Source: Piezodorus guildinii (lineage: Eukaryota; Arthropoda; Insecta; Hemiptera; Pentatomidae). From it: a DNA stretch of 64,000 bases. The stretch spans positions 177,621,600-177,685,599 of the forward strand of contig CM041293.1 in the NCBI GenBank assembly GCA_023052935.1. The letters are read 5' to 3'. The first letter of the stretch is position 1; the number at the start of each line of letters is the position of its first letter. This document shows, piece by piece, positions 62,110 to 64,000 of this stretch. The translations under genes and the position numbers were made by a program. The notes below the pieces were generated by a model. It had not been told where the DNA came from and made no database searches. It saw nothing but the letters and a program-made list of their open reading frames with translations.

Positions 62110-62200
62110 TGTTATGATTAGATCATTGGTTTTATTATTTTTATTAATGAACCTTTGTAATTGACCAAAAAAAAATACTAAATATCCTGATATTTACTTA
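62110..62200 (-). repeat. Repeat R, inverted fragment
   Basis: TAATGAACCTTTGTAATTGA, then CCAAAAAAAAATAC is the complement of the 3' part of repeat R at 14.5 and 21.3 kb. Confidence 0.55.
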
Positions 62201-62207
62201 AAAAAGT

Positions 62208-62520
62208 TACTGTTTTAAGCGTGGTTCATTAACTTATCATAGAACACAGAATTGTCCTCCTAATATAGTTAAATGCCATAAGTGTAGCCGCATGGGTCTA
62301 TTATGTTGGTCTGTCGACAAAAGTTCATGAGATATCTGCAAGTTAACAATCCCTGGACGAGGCTGAAATCTACTTAGGAGAGCTAGTGATTGATCAGGTT
62401 AGTGACAAATACCTCTGGAAACTACCAATAAAAATAGCAGGAAGAGAAATAGTTTTAAAAGTTGATACCGGAACAGAATATGGATACAGAAGACAGATCA
62501 AGAGACTAGCGTCTAAAACC
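62208..62520 (+). pseudogene. LTR-retrotransposon gag-protease relic
   Basis: The first block (62,208-62,330) reads as a zinc-knuckle-like segment with NCPPNIVKCHKCSRMG, spacing C-x2-C as in gag nucleocapsid domains. The second block (62,386 on) has WKLPIKIAGREIVLKVDTGT, where KVDTGT is the active-site signature (D-T/S-G) of a retroviral-type aspartic protease. The order gag knuckle then protease is that of Ty3/Gypsy- and BEL-type elements. Frames are broken between the blocks, downstream text is unrelated after about 62,500, and no LTR is seen. A short decayed fragment. Confidence 0.5.
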
Positions 62521-62559
62521 TGTAAAAAATTGCTACTCTCAACAGCAGTATCTAGCGAA

Positions 62560-62730
62560 GAATATCTTGATCATATTAGCATAGAAATATTACATTTAAA
62601 AATTAAATTAATTTTAATTATATAGATTTCATTTAAGCACAATGTATATTACTAATTAAAACATATGTTTTTTTTTTTTTGTTTGCTTGTAAGAGAAACT
62701 GAGATTATCTTTGTGTTACACGCCTACATA
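62560..62730 (+). repeat. Dispersed repeat shared with 36.5 kb
   Basis: TATCTTGATCATATTAGCAT, then AGAAATATTACATTTAAAAA and TACTAATTAAAACATATG, then GAGAAACTGAGATTATCT match 36,510-36,665. Confidence 0.7.
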
Positions 62731-62804
62731 CATTCCAAAATATGTCTGAAATAATTATTGCTTTTAACTATAGGCTCGTCATTTTAGCTCTGAAAATGGG
62801 GTTC

Positions 62805-63250
62805 ACGAGAAAGTTTTGATTTTTTCATCTTTTATATTTTTTGGGTCGCTGGACACGGATCTAAAATTTGTGGGCAAAAATTTTTCCCAGAACATGCTTT
62901 TTTCACACATTTTGCCAAAATGTTGGCACTTTTTCTGGTTTTTTTTACTATATCTTGAAAACAAAGAGTTTTGGGAAAAAACTTACTATTTACACAATCC
63001 AAGTAATTAAAATTTCCTCCATTTTTCATTTGGAAAGTTTTTTTGTGAGACCAACCGTTTTGCTGCTAGAGGGCTTCAAAAATGTAGGCTAGGTGTATTT
63101 GTATTTTCATGGGAAAGTTTGATTTTTTTTAACCCTTTATGTTTTTTGGGTTGCTGGACACAAATTTGAAGTTTGGAGGTAAAAATTTTGCCCGGAACAT
63201 GGTTTTTTCACACTTTTTGCCAAAATTTTAAAAATGTTGGCACATTTTCT
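62805..63250 (+). repeat. Imperfect tandem duplication, period about 300 bp
   Basis: TGGGTCGCTGGACACGGATC … CCAGAACATGCTTTTTTCAC … CCAAAATGTTGGCACTTTTT (62,841-62,935) recurs as TGGGTTGCTGGACACAAATT … CCGGAACATGGTTTTTTCAC … AAAATGTTGGCACATTTTCT (63,149-63,250). Related reading frames on both strands look like chance. Confidence 0.8.
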
Positions 63251-63251
63251 G

Positions 63252-63344
63252 TTTTTTTTTTACTTTCACTTACTATATATAGTAAGGGAAAGTATTCCGA
63301 TCATGAAAATTTTTGACTTCCAGTTTTCGACGGCAATACAATTT
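63252..63344 (+). repeat. T element 5' terminus
   Basis: TTTTACTTTCACTTACTATA, TATAGTAAGGGAAAGTATTC and TTCCAGTTTTCGACGGCAAT match the start of T, then it switches to the arm of the inverted-repeat family. Confidence 0.75.
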
Positions 63345-63500
63345 TTACACCTCTTCTCTCACTGTGGATTGCGGCCTAAATTTAAAAAGGGGACAAGCTT
63401 GGAGCACTGAGTTGCTAAAAAAAAGGTGCTAGATACCTTTTGTAGAGAGAGACAATATTTCACAGGTTTTAGATGAAGCTAGTGGTGAAGACAAAATGGA
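63345..63500 (+). repeat. Third arm of the 1.2-2.3 kb inverted-repeat family
   Basis: CACCTCTTCTCTCACTGTGG, GGGGACAAGCTTGGAGCACT, AAAAAGGTGCTAGATACC and TTTCACAGGTTTTAGATGA follow the same order as 2092-2230. The next bases stay open as VLDEASGEDKMEGTEENQWT in one frame. Confidence 0.65.
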
Positions 63501-63850
63501 GGGAACTGAAGAGAACCAGTGGACGGAAGTCATTCCCAGGTGATTGAGGAAGAAACAGATTATTCCTAATTTTTAGTTACTGGGACTAAGATTATGGGCA
63601 AGTATTTCTTATTTTATATTTTTATTTCAGGGTAATTTAAATTTTTATTTATAGTTCATTGGAGTTAATATTGTAAGATTTTTATTTATAAAAGAGTGAT
63701 ATTGTGTTGAGGGATTTTCACAATGGGAAGATTATTGTAAAAATGTAAATTAAAAGTTAATACGTATTTTGCTTATTCTGTAACACTACCCTTAGTAGTC
63801 TGTGCTTCAACTTTTTGATTCCACCCAAAAAAAAAAAAAAAAAATTACTT
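63501..63850. other. AT-rich intron end
   Basis: No repeat recognised. A poly(A) run of about 18 bases (63,826-63,844) lies just before the acceptor of exon 11. Confidence 0.5.
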
Positions 63851-63854
63851 TCAG

Positions 63855-63994
63855 AGCTACTATAATGGCCGAAGATCAACAGCTGGACTTGAAAGCGAAG
63901 GAGGGACCCAAAGACCTAGCTTCCAGCACGAATCTCCTCAAAACTCGAGTAAAGCCGGAGTCGTCATAACTTCTTTTAGGCAGTCTCAGAGAAG
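63855..63994 (+). CDS. RasGRF: RasGRF exon 11 (linker before the CDC25 domain)
   Basis: The acceptor is ATTACTTTCAG|AGCTAC and the donor CAGAGAAG|GTAAAT, starting in phase 0. It reads SYYNGRRSTAGLESEGGTQR, then PSFQHESPQNSSKAGVVITS and FRQSQRR. The KAGVV(I/V)TS and RQS-RR text matches RasGRF just upstream of the catalytic domain. The CDC25 exons must follow beyond the right edge of the window. Confidence 0.92.
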
Positions 63995-64000
63995 GTAAAT

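Larger units (their letters stand above)
33355..63994 (+). other. RasGRF: RasGRF-type Ras guanine nucleotide exchange factor gene, middle part
   Basis: Eleven exons encode a contiguous stretch of a Ras-specific guanine nucleotide-releasing factor. In known RasGRF proteins the order is PH, coiled coil, IQ, DH, PH, REM, linker and CDC25; the CDC25 domain loads GTP onto Ras at membranes and the DH-PH unit acts on Rac. Here exons 1-3 give the second PH domain, exons 4-5 the PH-REM junction and REM segment ([19 protein letters not shown] is the clearest family signature), and exons 6-11 a Ser/Thr/Arg-rich linker with RRTSGASSVSG and SSKAGVVITS. All internal junctions match in phase (2/1, 1/2, 0/0, 0/0, 2/1, 1/2, 1/2, 1/2, 2/1, 0/0, first number being bases left over) and each uses GT-AG. 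The start and the catalytic end are not in the window. Introns are 0.2 to 7.3 kb, most of them filled with transposons. Confidence 0.9.

Noticed and set aside
62832..63092. Overlapping frames on both strands with PATQ, FPKT and similar text
   Set aside because: Both units of a tandem duplication give similar frames on either strand; no family recognised.

Overview
This window reads as nuclear DNA of an arthropod, most likely an insect. It is very AT-rich, has spliceosomal introns, and is dense in mariner, RTE-type and jockey-type LINEs, tRNA-derived SINEs, a Helitron with the 3' end seen in many insects, and palindromic foldback repeats. I cannot name the species; a hemipteran-like genome is a guess. 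Nothing here is prokaryotic, so there are no operons, ribosome binding sites or CRISPR arrays.

One host gene can be supported, on the + strand: a Ras-specific guanine nucleotide-releasing factor (RasGRF type). Eleven exons between 33,355 and 63,994 encode the second PH domain, the REM (RasGEF-N) segment and most of the Ser/Thr-rich linker before the catalytic CDC25 domain. All ten internal exon junctions agree in phase. The exons upstream (first PH, IQ, DH) and downstream (CDC25 domain) were not found and presumably lie outside the window or were missed in 1-33,354. About 1.5 kb of coding sequence is spread over 30 kb because the introns are packed with transposons.

1-22 kb: decayed repeats with no recognisable host exon. 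These include RTE-like RT fragments (60-833 and 9.8-10.6 kb), a LINE 3' end with target-site duplication (3.3-4.2 kb), jockey-type 3' ends (11.5 and 16.2 kb), SINEs, a mariner nested in a SINE (18.2-19.1 kb) and long stretches of plain AT-rich DNA. 22-25.4 kb: a full-length RTE-type LINE with an intact 1002-codon endonuclease/RT frame and a 17-bp target-site duplication. 25.5-33.3 kb: foldback repeats, SINEs, two mariners and a pogo-like TIR element filled with SINEs.

33-64 kb: the RasGRF exons and their introns. The introns hold mariners (37.6, 42.5, 54.8 kb), a nearly identical truncated copy of the RTE element inserted into an older RTE (44.8-47.5 kb), a jockey-type LINE only a few bases from a splice donor (48.26 kb), a repeated short-TIR element (here called T) with at least nine copies or fragments, a Helitron, SINE families 1-3 and several palindromes.

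The most unusual signal is a set of otherwise unrelated repeats, many of them foldbacks, that share a hammerhead-like core: CTGANGA, one extra base, a 4-5 bp stem, then GAAAC. It occurs near the centre of palindromes at 9.0, 31.5, 53.6 and 57.6 kb and in several other repeats.
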